From: Bettongia penicillata ogilbyi
Lineage: Eukaryota > Chordata > Mammalia > Diprotodontia > Potoroidae
DNA: 64,000 nt
Direction: 5' to 3'
Assembly: GCA_023548195.1 (NCBI GenBank)
Contig: JAJHZJ010000061.1
Coordinates: forward strand, 7,809,374 to 7,873,373
Numbering within the stretch: the stretch's first letter is position 1; each line of letters begins with the position of its first letter. Positions 35,575 to 47,539 of this stretch are shown piece after piece. The notes beneath the pieces were generated by a model, which was given only the letters and a program-made list of their open reading frames with translations, made no database searches and was not told the DNA's origin. Position numbers and translations under genes: made by a program.

Positions 35575-36310
35575 AAGTCAACAAACATTTATTAAGCTCC
35601 ATCTTTGGGCCAGTCACCACACTGGGAATACAAAGAGAATCCGAAGAAAAACAATCCTTGCTCTCATGGAGTTTACAGTCTAATGGGCTTTGAAACATCA
35701 TGTAAACAAGTATGTACAAACAAGGAATAATTGGAAATGATCTTGGAAGGGTGGGCATTCAAGATAGGAAAGGGCAAAATTATGAAGGCCCTTAAAAGCC
35801 AGAGAGCTGTTAAGGCTTCAAAACTTTTGGAATGTCCTCTATCTGGTGTTGGAGTTAACTGTTTACCCGGAGTTTATTGACTAAGGGAAGTGATATGGTA
35901 AGACCTGCATTTTAGAAAGATCAATTTGATAGCCTATACTGGAGTGGGGAGAGATTTGACAAGGATGGGAGACCAACCGCAAAGTTATATTGCGATAGTT
36001 CAGGCATGAGGGCCCTGCATCAGAGTGGTGATAATATCAGAGAAGAGAAAGGGGTATATATGAGAGATGCAAAGGTAGAACTGACAGGAATGAATGAGAG
36101 TAAGGAGGAATAACGAAGGGTAACACCTAGATTACGCCCTCAAAAGGAACTGGGAAGTTTGGAAGAGGGGTTGGGTAAGATGTTTTGCTCAATTCTGGCT
36201 ATGCTGAGTTTAAGCTATCTACAGGGCACCCGGTTTGAGTTGTCTAATGGGCAGATGGGCAATGGGAGCCTGAAGATCAATGAAGACAAGTAGATTTGAG
36301 AATCATCAGC
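35575..36310 (-). mobile_element. L2 LINE 3' half, antisense
   Basis: 'aacaaacatttattaagctc', 'ggagtttacagtctaatggg', 'cattttagaaagatcaattt', 'gcgatagttcaggcatgagg'. Confidence 0.75.
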
Positions 36311-36311
36311 T

Positions 36312-36556
36312 TCATTGTTGTTCAGTTGTTTCAATGTGTCTGATTCTTCATGACCCTCTTTGGGGTTTTCGTGGCAAAGATACTGGGGTGATTTACCAGT
36401 ATTTCCTTCTCCAGATTATTTTATAGAAGAGGAAACAGAAGCAAACAGTTAAGTGACTTGCCCAAGGTCACACAACTAGTAAGTGTCTGAAGCTAAATTT
36501 GAACACAGGTCTTCCTGACTCCAAGCCGGGCATTCTACTGCATCACTTAGTTGACT
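36312..36556 (-). mobile_element. Marsupial tRNA-derived SINE
   Basis: 'cattgttgttcagttgtttc', 'tctttggggttttcgtggca', 'acagttaagtgacttgccca', 'cttcctgactccaagccggg'. Confidence 0.85.
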
Positions 36557-36589
36557 CTCTCCCACTAATTAAATCTTTGCAGAAATAAT

Positions 36590-36755
36590 ATGAACTGCCT
36601 GAGGAGGTATTAGGTTCCTCAGTCCATTTGGAGATCTTCAAACAGGGATCTGGATAATTGCTTGATGTTACAGTGGGGATTTCTTTTGGGTATCAAAGGT
36701 TGGACAAGGGGACCAATAAGCTACTTCCTACTCTCAAATTGTGATTCTTTGCTAC
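36590..36755 (+). mobile_element. CR1/L3 3' end fragment
   Basis: 'gaactgcctgaggaggtatt', 'ggagatcttcaaacagggat', 'tttgggtatcaaaggttgga'. It matches the last part of the CR1/L3 end. Confidence 0.55.
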
Positions 36756-37394
36756 TATCTAGTATATGTTCATTCTGATGATACCCTGATACCCTCTCCA
36801 TGACTCTGGAGTCATTAAAGCCAGGAAAGCTATATGATAATCTCTGATAAAGCTGTGATTGGACCTGCATATGTTATCTATGACTTTTTGTACTGCTCTA
36901 CCTCCAAATAGAAATGAGCTGCTGTTCTAGGAAGTGCAATTGTGCGGGGGCCAAGGCACAGTTTTCAAGTGGACATCAGTGTCTTTAGCTTGCAAGTTTT
37001 CTGGTACTTTATACAAAATCTCTTGCCTAACCGCTTTCTGGAGGCAAAGAATCTTGTTGTCACACTCAGTGATTTTCTCTGGCATGTATTTAACACAGAA
37101 AGTTCTGCAAAACAACATGCTTCTGATGAGGCTTTGTAGGTCTGGCCACCATTTTTGAGGCTGTTTTGAGGCTAGCTGGTATGTACATGAATCTCCTACA
37201 TGTACATGGGAAATAATCCCTTTCTTCTGTTACACCAAAATTCACACCAAATAAGATAATGTCTTCCTTTAAAAACACTAGTAACACATGAGGTAATCTA
37301 GAATTTTGCTAATGGAAAAACCAAATTAAGACTATATTTTTAGCTTTTCTAGGTGACTTTAAAATTTTGATGAACTGTTAAATTCATTATTGCA
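36756..37394. other. Unassigned, with coding-like antisense frame
   Basis: A minus-strand frame at 36927-37118 reads with protein-like composition ('EKITECDNKILCLQKAVRQE', then 'LYKVPENLQAKDTD'). A second frame (37090-37287) overlaps its upstream end. I do not recognise the protein. It has no clear splice sites. It may be a remnant of a processed copy of some gene, or chance. Confidence 0.25.
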
Positions 37395-37925
37395 TTAGAC
37401 AAGCATTTATTAAACACCTACCTACTATGCAAGGCACTGTGTTGGATGCTAGAGATACAATGACCTCATATTTCAATTGTGGGGGAAAGGAATATGACTT
37501 GAACATAGAAAACTATAATACAAAGTGGGGAGGGGATGGTAGGGACAAAGGAGAGAACTAGACAAAATACTCCAAAGCAATCTGAGGAAAGAGAGTAGAC
37601 TTTCAACTAGGGGGAATTAAAAAAGACTTCCTTCAGTAGGTGGCACCTGAGATGAGCCTTGATGGAAGGGAAGAGTTTTAAAAGGCTGGGTGGAAGAAGA
37701 AAGTACATTCTAGGAATGAGGAGGCCTGCACAAATGCACAGACACAGGAAATATTATGATTTGACTGGAATATAGAGGACATGAAGGGGAGCAATGTGAA
37801 AGGAGGGTAGAAAGGTGAAGTCAGGCTGTGGAAAACCTTGAATACAATGTTGAAAAATTTGTATTTTATACTAAAGGCAATAGGGAGCCCCTGAAGGTTT
37901 TTGAGGAGAAGTGTGAAACATGGGG
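37395..37925 (-). mobile_element. L2 LINE 3' half, antisense
   Basis: 'acaagcatttattaaacacc', 'tttcaactagggggaattaa', 'tgaagtcaggctgtggaaaa', 'ctaaaggcaatagggagccc'. Confidence 0.75.
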
Positions 37926-38690
37926 AATTTATGAATAACACAAGAACATTAAGACAACACATTCAATTAACAACCCTCTTATTATTTTTCAGTATTGACA
38001 GAAGTACGAAGCTGTTCCTTAAGCACCATCCTCCTTAAGCATCAGGTTGATGTCCACAGACACTGGCTAACCTTACTCATTTATTCTTGTTGCCCCTATT
38101 GTAATTTTCATTAATGAAATTCTGAAGAATTTTTCTTTCTGGAAATAAGGAGGGAAAAGTTTTGTTTAATTTTTTAGAATGCAAAAACATGAAATAGAAG
38201 CAAATAATGTAAACCGTTGCTTTAACAAAGTTGAGAATGTTAAGGAATGTAAGACTTGCATAGTAATCTTACAGGTAGAGAACATGACTTAGAGCATATG
38301 ATTCCTGTGTCCATAAGAGGGCGTAATTACTTATTGATTGGCGAGAGCAGTTTGCTACTTAAGTTTTAATACTAGGAAGATAAGCTTGGGCCACATGGAT
38401 AATAGTGGCAAATATCTTATATTTTACAGGGGTAAAAAAAGTTATTTTTCTGCACAAACTGGCTAACTTAATGAATTATTTTCTTCCCCTTGAAAAATAA
38501 GAGGCAAGAAAAATACACAAATCATACTTATTTCATTATAAAAAAATCATTATTATATTTCAGTTAATATGACTAACGTAGAAAAACTACAGATTTAATT
38601 CAAATGTCACCAAAATTGATTAAAAATAGACACTATCAACAATGAACCACATCATGGGTAGATGCCCCTTATAAAGATTATAACAATATC
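37926..38690. other. Unassigned intergenic DNA
   Basis: AT-rich, with no gene or repeat recognised. Confidence 0.35.
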
Positions 38691-38694
38691 TAGC

Positions 38695-39040
38695 AATACA
38701 ATATCTAACATAGTTCTTTAAGGTTGCAACATACTGTACATGTATGATCCTCAAAATAACCTTGTGAGATAGGGGCTATTAACTATTTATATTATTATAA
38801 ATAAAGGTGATAATATTTAAAATAATAAATTAGGGGCTATTATGAACTATATCATCATAAATAAAGATGATATTTACAATTATAAATTACTATTATTTTA
38901 GAGGGAACTAAGGTTGAGCATAGTTAAACAGGTAAGCCAGGATCATATAACTAGCAAGTGTCTGAGGCAGGGTTTGAAATTTGGCCTTCTCAACTCCAGT
39001 CTAACACTTATACCCACTGTGCCTACCTAGTTACCTTTAT
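38695..39040 (-). mobile_element. Marsupial SINE with internal duplication
   Basis: Antisense SINE from 'ttctttaaggttgcaacata' to the head complement 'cactgtgcctacctagttac'. The segment beginning 'taggggctatta' occurs twice (about 38770 and 38831), so a unit of roughly 60 bases is duplicated within the body. Confidence 0.65.
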
Positions 39041-39990
39041 AAAAGTTAACTGTGAATAGTAAAATTTGATTATTTAGCATGTTTTATCATCTCCTTGGTA
39101 GATAAGGAAAAAAAAAACCTCTCTCTCCTTTCTAACAAGTTGTTCCTGCTCCAAATACTACCCCTTCTCTCCTCCCTTTTTCTGGAATCTTTTATGCCAG
39201 GAAACTTCTATCTGCTAAATGGCACCTCACTGAATGAGCCATCAGAGAATGAAACCAATCAGATGTGCCTGAATGAGACTCTCCTCCCTCCCTACAAAAG
39301 CCCTGGGACCCTTTTTTTAGGGATTGCTCCCAAAAATGAACTGCCCTCTGTTATCTGAGTATATGAACTGTCCCTAGCACAAGAGATCAACTTGTGGACC
39401 AAGTATGTGTGTTTTGGGGGAAAGGGGGTGATGGTATCAGAAGTAAGTCACTTTATAAACCCAGTCTTGGAAGTGTCAGCTTCAGTTTCCAACGTAAGAG
39501 GTTGGCATGCTCTACTTGCTGGAAGAAATAAGCTCCCAGTCCCTCTACTTCAATGATTAGGGAAACTGACAGCTCACAGCTACAGAGAGTAGACTGAATC
39601 TCTTTCATCTCCCAATGACCATTCTCTGTTTATAGCCTTTCCTTAATGTCCCTTGTGTTTCCTCATGTTCACAATCTTGGATGTTCCCTTAAATCTCAAG
39701 CCTTCCCTAGGATTAGATTAAACAGTCAGAAAATAAAAGTCTATTGCTTTTAGCATTGGTGGCCAGTCTGACCCTCTTTCAGATGCCTCTGTCTCTCCCT
39801 CTTCTCTGCCCCGCCCCCATGGACTTAAGAGATCTAGGTTTTAAACATTTTAGGAAACGGTTTTTTTAGCTCTAAAATAAAGTTGATGGAAATTAACATG
39901 ATTTAAAGTAAACCAGCTGGGTCCAGTGTAGCCAGATAACAGGTCTTTTCTTTCTTCCTGGCCTCCTCTCCTGGCTCTCAGTTAGTGTCC
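39041..39990. other. Unassigned, possible LTR-like pieces
   Basis: Near 39250-39310 there is 'aaaccaatcagatgtgcctg' followed by 'ctacaaaagccc', resembling CCAAT and TATA boxes. Near 39735 'aaaataaaagtctattgctt' resembles an LTR polyadenylation region. The borders were not found. Confidence 0.25.
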
Positions 39991-39994
39991 TTAC

Positions 39995-40085
39995 TGATGG
40001 CTATGTCAATCAATCTATTATGGACCTATTATGCTCCTAGTACTATGTCAGGAACTGGGTGTACAAAGCAAGAAGCTGGCAAACC
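39995..40085 (-). mobile_element. L2 3' tail fragment, antisense
   Basis: 'caatctattatggacctatt', then 'atgctcctagtactatgtca'. Diverged. Confidence 0.5.
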
Positions 40086-40603
40086 TTGGCTGAGGGTCAT
40101 AAACTGTCCAAGTGCCCAGGCAACTGGATCCAGCCCCTTTCTGACTCTGAGTAAGGCAGCACACATCTGCTTCTCACACATGTCCTTAGTCTGAGCTTGG
40201 GGAGGAGGAAGGACATGGTGGAGGGCAAAAGGAGAACAAGATAGGACCTTATTCCTGCTCTTTCTCCATTGGTCTGAATCCCTTGCCTTAATCCCATTCT
40301 TCTGTGTTGATCAAAGTCATTCTGCTATGAACTTTCCATCTCTGTTGTCCCCCTATTCTATCCCCTTTCTCGCCTTCACTCTTCTCTCACACCTTTAGCT
40401 GCATGTCTGCCTTCAGGGAGTACACAACTCCCACTTTTGCCCCAAAGAAAATAATTTCTGAGATATAACCCCAGAAAAGAGAGTTAGAGACATGTGAGTA
40501 AGAGAGGGGAGTTAGAAAAATAAGAACTGGTTTTTGTTTTTTTCCTGTTTGAGGGATGGGAATAGTTTTAGAGAAGACTATGGACTTCAGGGATGCTGGT
40601 GTG

Positions 40604-40816
40604 GTAGTGTTCAGTCATTTCGGCCATGACCAACTGTTCATTGGGGTTTTCTTGGCAGAGATACTGGAGTGGTTTGCCATTTCTTTCTCTAGATCATTTT
40701 ACAGATAAGAAAACTGAGGCGAATAAGGTGATGTGACTTGCCCAGGGTCACACAGCTAGTGTCTGAAGCTGGATTTAAAGGAAGATGAGTCTTCCTGACT
40801 TCAGACTTGGTCCTCT
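40604..40816 (-). mobile_element. Marsupial tRNA-derived SINE
   Basis: 'tggggttttcttggcagaga', 'tactggagtggtttgccatt', 'gacttgcccagggtcacaca'. Confidence 0.8.
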
Positions 40817-40819
40817 AAT

Positions 40820-40895
40820 ATTGTATGTTTTTTACCTTGTATGACCAGTGCCTAATATAGTGCTAGGTGCATAGTAAATACCTGATTGATTGATA
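40820..40895 (+). mobile_element. L2 3' tail
   Basis: 'gtgcctaatatagtgctagg', 'tgcatagtaaatacctgatt'. Confidence 0.65.
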
Positions 40896-41116
40896 TAGCT
40901 ATTTTAAGGGCACTAACCAACAGCCAGAAAAAAGAAAAATGATCGTGTACTTCATTTTCTATATAAAAACATTATGATTAGGTCCTCTTCTTTCAAGGGA
41001 AATATCAGTTCAGAGAATTGAGCATAGCAAGGTAGGGTGATGGGGAATGACCATAAAGTGGAATAATTCCTATATGACAAAGACTCACTCAAGGGACCAA
41101 ATGTCTACCAACTTAC

Positions 41117-41278
41117 CTTTCTCTGGAACATTCTCAAGGTACTTCTTGACTTCAGCTTCATTGAGAGAACTTAAAATCATTGCACAATCTAAGCACTCCT
41201 TTCCATAATGTCTTTCGTATGTACTCTGTTTCTTTGAATGTTCTTGGTTCCAAATGTGGCTAAGCAGAACCGAAGGAA
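41117..41278 (-). CDS. TEX26: TEX26 exon E (penultimate coding exon)
   Basis: The acceptor 'ttgtctccacag' precedes 41278 and the donor GTAAGT follows 41117. The exon is 162 bases, enters with two bases of a split valine codon (G|TT) and leaves in phase 1. It codes 'VPSVLLSHIWNQEHSKKQST', then 'YERHYGKECLDCAMILSSL' and 'VKKYLENVPEK'. The 'NQEH.KKQ.TY' and 'VK.YL' blocks match the C-terminal part of TEX26 as I know it. Reading on past the donor gives only a few codons before a stop, so a further short exon should lie at a lower coordinate. Confidence 0.85.
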
Positions 41279-41599
41279 CTGTGGAGACAAAGGAGAACAA
41301 AATCAAGGGGAGGAAAGCTTGTGTGTAAACAAAGACTCATCGCCATCTCTTGACATGACAGTGAAAGTCATGGGTCCCCATCATGGGATGAATCTGCATT
41401 CTCAATGACATGAGGAACTAAGTTATCATTTTAAATGAAACTTCTCCAAATAGCCAAGCAAGGAAAATCTGGAAGGAGGTATCCAGGGTCACAAGATTAT
41501 CAGGTTTATCATTGGAGGAGAAATGATGGGAGACAGTGTAAGAGAAATCCAGGTTTGAGTTTCTAGTCACCTGGGACAGCAATCAGGATGTATGAGTAC

Positions 41600-41795
41600 A
41601 GTAGATTGTAAGCTTCTTGAAAGCAAAGACTAATTGTTTTTACATGTAATTGGAAAAAATAAATTACAAAAATTTTCAGGAAAAAAACTTAAAGAAAAAA
41701 AGAAAGTCTGCTACATTTTTGTCTTTGTATCCTTAGTGCCTAACAGTGTCTGGCACTTAAGACAATGCTTAATAAATGCCTACTGAATCAGATTG
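41600..41795 (+). mobile_element. L2 3' end with small A-rich insertion
   Basis: 'agattgtaagcttcttgaaa' and 'gtgtctggcacttaagacaa' plus 'tgcttaataaatgcctactg' belong to L2. Between them, 'tacatgtaattggaaaaaat' and A-runs look like an L1 3' end inserted at about 41640-41710. Intronic in TEX26. Confidence 0.65.
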
Positions 41796-41839
41796 AATCC
41801 TGAAGACTGATACTTGGCAGACCAAGGCAGTCATAGAAC

Positions 41840-42030
41840 CTCAAGAGCAGGTCAGTTTGGAGTCAGAAGATGTGAATTCAGTTCCCAGCTCCACTGTTTT
41901 GGTGTGTTTATGACCTTGAGCATTTTATTTTTCTTTACCTCAGTTTCTTGATCTGTAAAATGAGGTTGAAAATATCTCATCCTGTTGCTATGAAGACCAA
42001 ATGAAATAAGATATATAAGAACTCTTTATA
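41840..42030 (+). mobile_element. Degraded SINE
   Basis: 'cagtttggagtcagaagatg', 'cctcagtttcttgatctgta', 'aaatgaggttgaaaatatct'. TEX26 intron. Confidence 0.65.
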
Positions 42031-43028
42031 AGTCGCTTGGTTTTGGAAGGTGCTTTGGTTCTTCTATTAGAATATGGTTGTGTCAACAGACATGGGGATT
42101 CACTTCAAACAAAGCAATGATGTCATACTGTGAAGATCTGTCTGCTTCTGCTTCTGGCTTCCCTTGACAATGGGTGAAGAGAGAATCTTCCTTGACGAAG
42201 AAGAATAATGAAATTGAGTAGGTCATTTGGAGTGGTTTTCTCTAGTAAAGGAGACCAGAAGTTGAATTTGGGAAAGAGAAATTAAGGTAAATTTGAAGGA
42301 TAAAAACAATCTCCTTTAACCAGACCATTCTAGACAAAAATAAGAAACAGATGAGGAGTTTGCAAAAAAATAACCATCCTGGAACAGGGTTATAATAGAG
42401 TAGTGACAAGGTGCCTCATTTATCCAGATACCTGACTAATAACTTTACCAAAAAACAGAGCAACTAATAATTTCTTGAATTAACAGTGACAATTTCATCC
42501 TTTGAAAGGCAGAGGAACTAAAAAAAAAAAAAGGAAATTCTATTCTGGATCTGATTCTCACTAATAGAAAGTGGTTGCTAAGATGGAAGTGATAGGAATC
42601 CATGGGAAAATGACTACACCCTTCTAGAGTTTGTAAAAGAGAAGTCCAGGAATAGTTTGACATGCACCCTCTATTATAAGAAAGCATATTTTTAAAGAGT
42701 TTGGAGAAAGCAGGGGTAGGATTTTATGAACTACAAGTTCTATAGGGAAAGTCAGTCTAGGAAGAATGGAAAATGTCCAAGAATGAAAACTTAAGGCACA
42801 AAAGTTAACCCTTCCAATTTGGAGGGAAAATGGAATTTGTCTGAAAAGAATGATGTGGACACATAGGGAACTCACCAACTAATTTAATTTTTAGATGAAT
42901 GCACAGAAGATGGAAACAAGGACATGTAATAGAAGATGGCATTTTCAAAGTATGGCATGGTCCTATGTGAAGTGTAAGGAGGAATAAAGTTCTGAACAAG
43001 CTGAGCTTGTAAAGAAAACTAAGGACAA
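42031..43028. other. Unassigned TEX26 intron DNA
   Basis: No repeat or exon recognised. Several pyrimidine-rich minus-strand frames lack splice borders. Confidence 0.35.
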
Positions 43029-43029
43029 A

Positions 43030-43870
43030 AGTCAATATAAGCATTTATTAAGTGCTTACTGTTTGCCAGGCACTGTGCTAAGTGCTAGAAATAAAAAAGG
43101 TAAAAGACAGACCACACCCCCCCCCACCCTCAAGGAGCTCACAATCTAATAGGGGGTGTACCACATGCAAACCACTGTGGACAAAGAAGCTAAATACAGG
43201 ATATAGATTGGAGTCAGCAAAAGGTGAGGATTAGATAAGTAGATCTGAGGATATCATATCATCATAGAGATGATAATTGAATCCACAGGAGCTGAAAGTG
43301 AAATAATAGAGAGGAAGAAAAGAGGAACAAGGACAGGACCCTGTTGAACACTCACCCTTAGTGACTGTGACCTGAATAAAGATCTTGCAAAGAAGACAGA
43401 GTAGGAGAGATCAGATAGGTAGGAGGAGAATCACTATGGAATATTATTCTGAAAACTGAGAAAGAAGAGAATATTATTAACATGATGGTGTCAAAAGCTA
43501 AAAAGAGATCAAGAAGGATGAAGATTAAGAAAAGGCAGTCACTGGCTTTGGCAATTAAGAGATCATTTGCAACTTTAGGGAGAGCAGCTTTGTTGTCATG
43601 ATGAGGTTAGAAAACAGGCTATAAAGAGTTGAGAAGAGAGAGATAAAGTATTGTAGGTCTTTTCAAAGAGCTTAGCCCCACAAGAGGCAGAGGAGATTTG
43701 GGATGACACTTAGCAGAGATGGTAGAACCAACAATAAAGGCATTTTCTTTTTTTACCATTTTGAGAGAAAAGGGGAGAATTTCAAGAAGGAATGGGGATG
43801 ATAGGACATTGATAGGCACAACAGAGAGGGAAGGGAGAGCTGTTCAATTTCTGTTTTGTTTCACTTTATC
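43030..43870 (-). mobile_element. L2 LINE, antisense
   Basis: 'agcatttattaagtgcttac', 'gccaggcactgtgctaagtg', 'caaggagctcacaatctaat', and further in 'gtcaaaagctaaaaagagat', 'agagatcatttgcaacttta' (antisense of L2 RT sequence). TEX26 intron. Confidence 0.7.
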
Positions 43871-43874
43871 AAAA

Positions 43875-44392
43875 ATGATTTTTAAATTAGACCTCACATC
43901 TAAAGTATTGTGTTCAGTTCTGAGCACCACAATTTATGGGAGGTGTTGATAAACCAGGGAGGGCTAGCAGGATTAGTGAAGAACCTTAAGTTCATGTCAC
44001 ATTAGAATTGATTAACTAGAATATTCAACCTAGAGGTGATTTAAGGAGGACATGCCAGCTATCTTCAAATATTTGTTGGATTGTCACATGTAGGAGGGAT
44101 TAGGCTTGTTCTTTTGGTCCCAGAGAACAAACCAGAGTCAATGGTTGGAAGCTGCAGAGAGACTAACTTAGGCCTGATAACTGGAAAATCTTCCTACCAA
44201 TTAGACTAATTAATGGAGTGAGTGGAGTGGGCTTGCCTTGAAGGATGGTAGGTGGCTTGTCTTCCTTAGAAATCTTTAAGCATGAGGTAGATGAATTGTC
44301 AGTTATGTTTCAATGGGGAATACTGAAACAATGGTTTCAGCTAGACAGCTGCAGAGGTCCTCAAATTCTGTGATTCTGGGTGTCCCAACTCA
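43875..44392 (+). mobile_element. CR1/L3 LINE 3' end
   Basis: 'gtattgtgttcagttctgag', 'gggattaggcttgttctttt', 'aggcctgataactggaaaat', 'cctcaaattctgtgattctg'. It abuts the antisense L2. Confidence 0.75.
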
Positions 44393-45365
44393 TGCCCTAG
44401 CCAAATTGGCCTCCTCAGAATGATGCGAGGTTTTCTGTCTCAGCTTTTCATTGGAATGGGAAGACATTTGCTAAGTATTATTTAGTATTTGAGTTACTAA
44501 AGCTCCCTCTAAAGTCAAAAAGATGTCAAAAAACAAGAATATGAATTGTGTGTGACCTTTTTTCACAACATCAGTTATTTCCAGATGTTTCCAGAATCTC
44601 ATTATTCAGAATCCTAGATTCTACCAACAAATTATCAAAGACATCAAATATGTAAAAGCTATCTGGATTTATATCCTAAAAATAAAAGGGAAAAATGCAC
44701 CTGATGAATGAGAACAGAATCTGGAGTTTACATATCATCAAACTGAACATTCACCTCAGGGAAAGCTATCATAGAGCACAAAAGAATGGGAGGACTTAGG
44801 GTAAAGGCTCTTCTGTTGGTTTTTTTTTCCCCTATTAGAGCAACCCTCTTCTCTTCCCCAGCACGTATCATGTGATAGTACTTGAGGATATGAAACTTAT
44901 GCATAGAAATAGAGCAGGAAAAAATCCACTGCATTTAGAATTAAAGCCTAATTTCACAAAGATTAAAGTTGCTCATATTGTCTCAGTAGTGTCCAAGCAG
45001 TAAAATATACCTTTTTTTAAACTGAAAAATACCTTTTTTAAAAAAAACCGAATAGTGGTCCTATTGACTTGAAGAAATGATACTTAACATTGTATTCCTC
45101 TGGTTTTTCTACTTCCTGCCTTTTCCCATATAAAAGCTCCAAAGTGAGTATGTTTTTAATACTTGATAGGGGCATACAAAAATAGATACACAATCAAGAT
45201 GTATAATGCAGAGACAACTGAGAGTTGACACATTTGATTCCTATTCCATACCCCCCAAATACAGCTTTAATCGTGATGCCTGTCAGCGGTTCTTGATGGG
45301 AAAGTTCTTCCAGAGCTAGGAAAATAAGCCTACAAGACTGTTTTAAATACCAAATTTATCCTTAC
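44393..45365. other. Unassigned TEX26 intron DNA
   Basis: No exon with valid borders and no nameable repeat. Confidence 0.35.
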
Positions 45366-45545
45366 CAGATCCACAAGCAGCAACTGGCAATGATGCATTA
45401 CATCCATATCGGCAAGTCTTGTCTTGTAATTCAGGTATCCTCGGTGGGACTTGGAAATTACGCCTAAACTCAGTTTCCAGACGCCGAGGAAGTAATTTTT
45501 TCCAATCAAGAGGTACTTGTTGCATGGTTTGTTTCAGTTTCATTA
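45366..45545 (-). CDS. TEX26: TEX26 exon D
   Basis: The acceptor 'ttccattctttctag' ends at 45546 and the donor GTAAGG follows 45366. It is 180 bases, enters with two bases completing a codon begun in exon C and leaves with one base (phase 1). It codes 'PLDWKKLLPRRLETEFRRNF', 'QVPPRIPELQDK' and 'YGCNASLPVA'. The blocks 'WKKLLP', 'TEFRRN' and 'IPELQD', then 'YGC.SLPVA', are the strongest TEX26 matches in the window. Confidence 0.9.
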
Positions 45546-45705
45546 CTAGAAAGAATGGAAAGTAACCAATCTCACCTAATTATCTTAGTGGAATTAACAT
45601 TTTGAGCCACTGTTCTCCTCCTTTCACTATTTCCTGCACTGAAATATGCTCCCCATATTGAGAGATGAAGGTATCATATCCTGCATATGTATATTCAAGA
45701 ATAAG

Positions 45706-45938
45706 TTTGGGGCAGCTAGTTGGCACAGTGTATAGAGTGCCATGCCTCGAGTTAGGAAGACCTGAGTTCAAATCTGACCATGTGACCCTGGGTAAGTAAT
45801 GTAACCCTTTTTGCCTCACTTTCCTCATCTGTAAAATAAGCTGGAGAGGCAAATGATGAATCACTGTAGTAACTTTGCCAAGAAAACCCCAAATGGGGTC
45901 ACAGAGAGTTTGGACATGACTGAAATGAGTCAAGGAGA
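45706..45938 (+). mobile_element. Marsupial tRNA-derived SINE
   Basis: 'gggcagctagttggcacagt', 'gacctgagttcaaatctgac', 'tgaccctgggtaagtaatgt', 'caagaaaaccccaaatgggg', 'ggacatgactgaaatgagtc'. It is antisense to TEX26, about 160 bases upstream of the exon D acceptor. Confidence 0.85.
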
Positions 45939-46375
45939 AGCAATTTGCTCCTTTATTTGAAACATGGAATCTGAGGCTGATTGTCTTGATTGGTTAGGAA
46001 CATGGTACTAATCAGGCCAAGGTAATGGACTTATTTTCATATGTGTCAGTTTTTTTGCTCTACTATGATTCTAAACTGCAGTCCTCAGCCTGGCCAATTA
46101 TGCAACAATTATGTACTATTACTCAAAAACTAGAGTTTTCTCTCATTGGGGAAAATGTTTGTACAGTCACCTCAAAGCCAGGAAAGTTTGTTGCTAAACC
46201 TACTTACATGTGAAGGAATATTTTAGAACAAAAGATTTGAAGGTGATGGCTTCATAGCCAACTTCTCCTTAAGTCTTTTTTTGTTCTGGTTTTCTCCTTC
46301 CCCTTTTCCCTTTGTATGGGAAATCTAGACATCTCGGAGGAGGATTGTAATCCCTCAGATCCACACAGCCATTTG

Positions 46376-46452
46376 TGACCTTTGAATTTCTTTGTATCCC
46401 TAGCATTTAGCAGGATGCTTGGCACATAAGTGTTCAATGAATGTATACTGAC
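46376..46452 (+). mobile_element. L2 3' tail
   Basis: 'tttgtatccctagcatttag', 'caggatgcttggcacataag'. TEX26 intron. Confidence 0.7.
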
Positions 46453-47215
46453 ATTTGGAATTCAGTCTCACAAAAATGAATTGAAGAAAAAGACTTACTG
46501 ACAATTGGAAATTAAAGTTAAAAGTGGCTTTCTATCACTACATCAGATAGGGTTAGACAGGAATTTTGATTCCATGAACAGAAAGAAATAAATTTAAAAG
46601 ACAAATTAAATGTTATTAGGGTCAAATTAGCTGGCTAACCAACTTGTGTTCCCAATGAACTGAAGTCACGGGACTAAGACTTTGGTAGCCGTCAAAATCC
46701 TGCCAGGCTCAGCTACTTCTCTGAGCAAAGAGTGGAGCAATGTAATAACAATGCCAGATGACATTAGAAGTATCTTAAGTATGAGTTGCTCTTCCACACC
46801 TCTGTATAAATCACACATGGTCACTTCACATGCTTCTTTATCCATGAATCCATAGATCTCCTACGTTTGTGTCCTCTTGCGTGATCCCTATACACATTTA
46901 CTCTTCTTGTTGTCCGTATGTGTGGGAATATATAGGAAAGTATAATAATACTTATTATTCCATTTCTTTAAATACCTTTGCTTTGAACTGATCACTTCTT
47001 AGGGCTGACTACTGAAAGTAAATGTATCAGTGGGGGCTGGTAAGCTGGTGCTTTTGAGTGGATGTGGACCTAGAAAGTGCCTTGAACTTCAGGTAGCTCA
47101 TGTGTTTTTAAGAAATATATTTTATATATGTCTTTTGTCTATATATCATAATTCATTTCCAGTATCCCTTTCTAAATCAAACTTTCTCGTAATAAAGTAA
47201 TTTAGCAGAAACATA
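46453..47215. other. Unassigned TEX26 intron DNA
   Basis: No exon or nameable repeat. The right part may be the start of the antisense L1 that follows. Confidence 0.3.
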
Positions 47216-47216
47216 T

Positions 47217-47500
47217 TTACATGTGTGTATATGTGTTTATATATACACATACTAAATAATGATATATATATCATGTATAATTCTGTACATATTCATATAC
47301 ACTAGTATGTGTGCATACACACACACACAATTACACAAATATATTGTTTGTCCAAGAAGTCCTCTACCTATTCAGCATGAAGGAGGCAGAATGTTTTATT
47401 ATCTCCTCTCCAGATTTGTTTTTTCTTTTATTTAGTGCTCAATTCCACATATATATATGTGTGTGTGTATACACACACGTATGCATATATATATTTATAT
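47217..47500. repeat. TA/TG-rich simple repeats
   Basis: Two dinucleotide patches (47217-47340 and 47448-47500) of mixed TA, TG and CA units. Confidence 0.8.
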
Positions 47501-47539
47501 TTATATTGTTGTACTTGTGTATATTAGTCTCTTGGCTTT

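Noticed and set aside
39095..39358. 87-codon frame with a hydrophobic start and several N-x-S/T sites, resembling a small secreted or retroviral envelope-like protein
   Set aside because: No splice sites, no known similarity, no companion viral genes. It overlaps LTR-like promoter texture but the evidence is too thin.
1..41000. Exons of HSPH1, expected downstream of TEX26 from human gene order
   Set aside because: No HSP110-like coding segment was seen. In human the gap is about 160 kb, so absence is not surprising.
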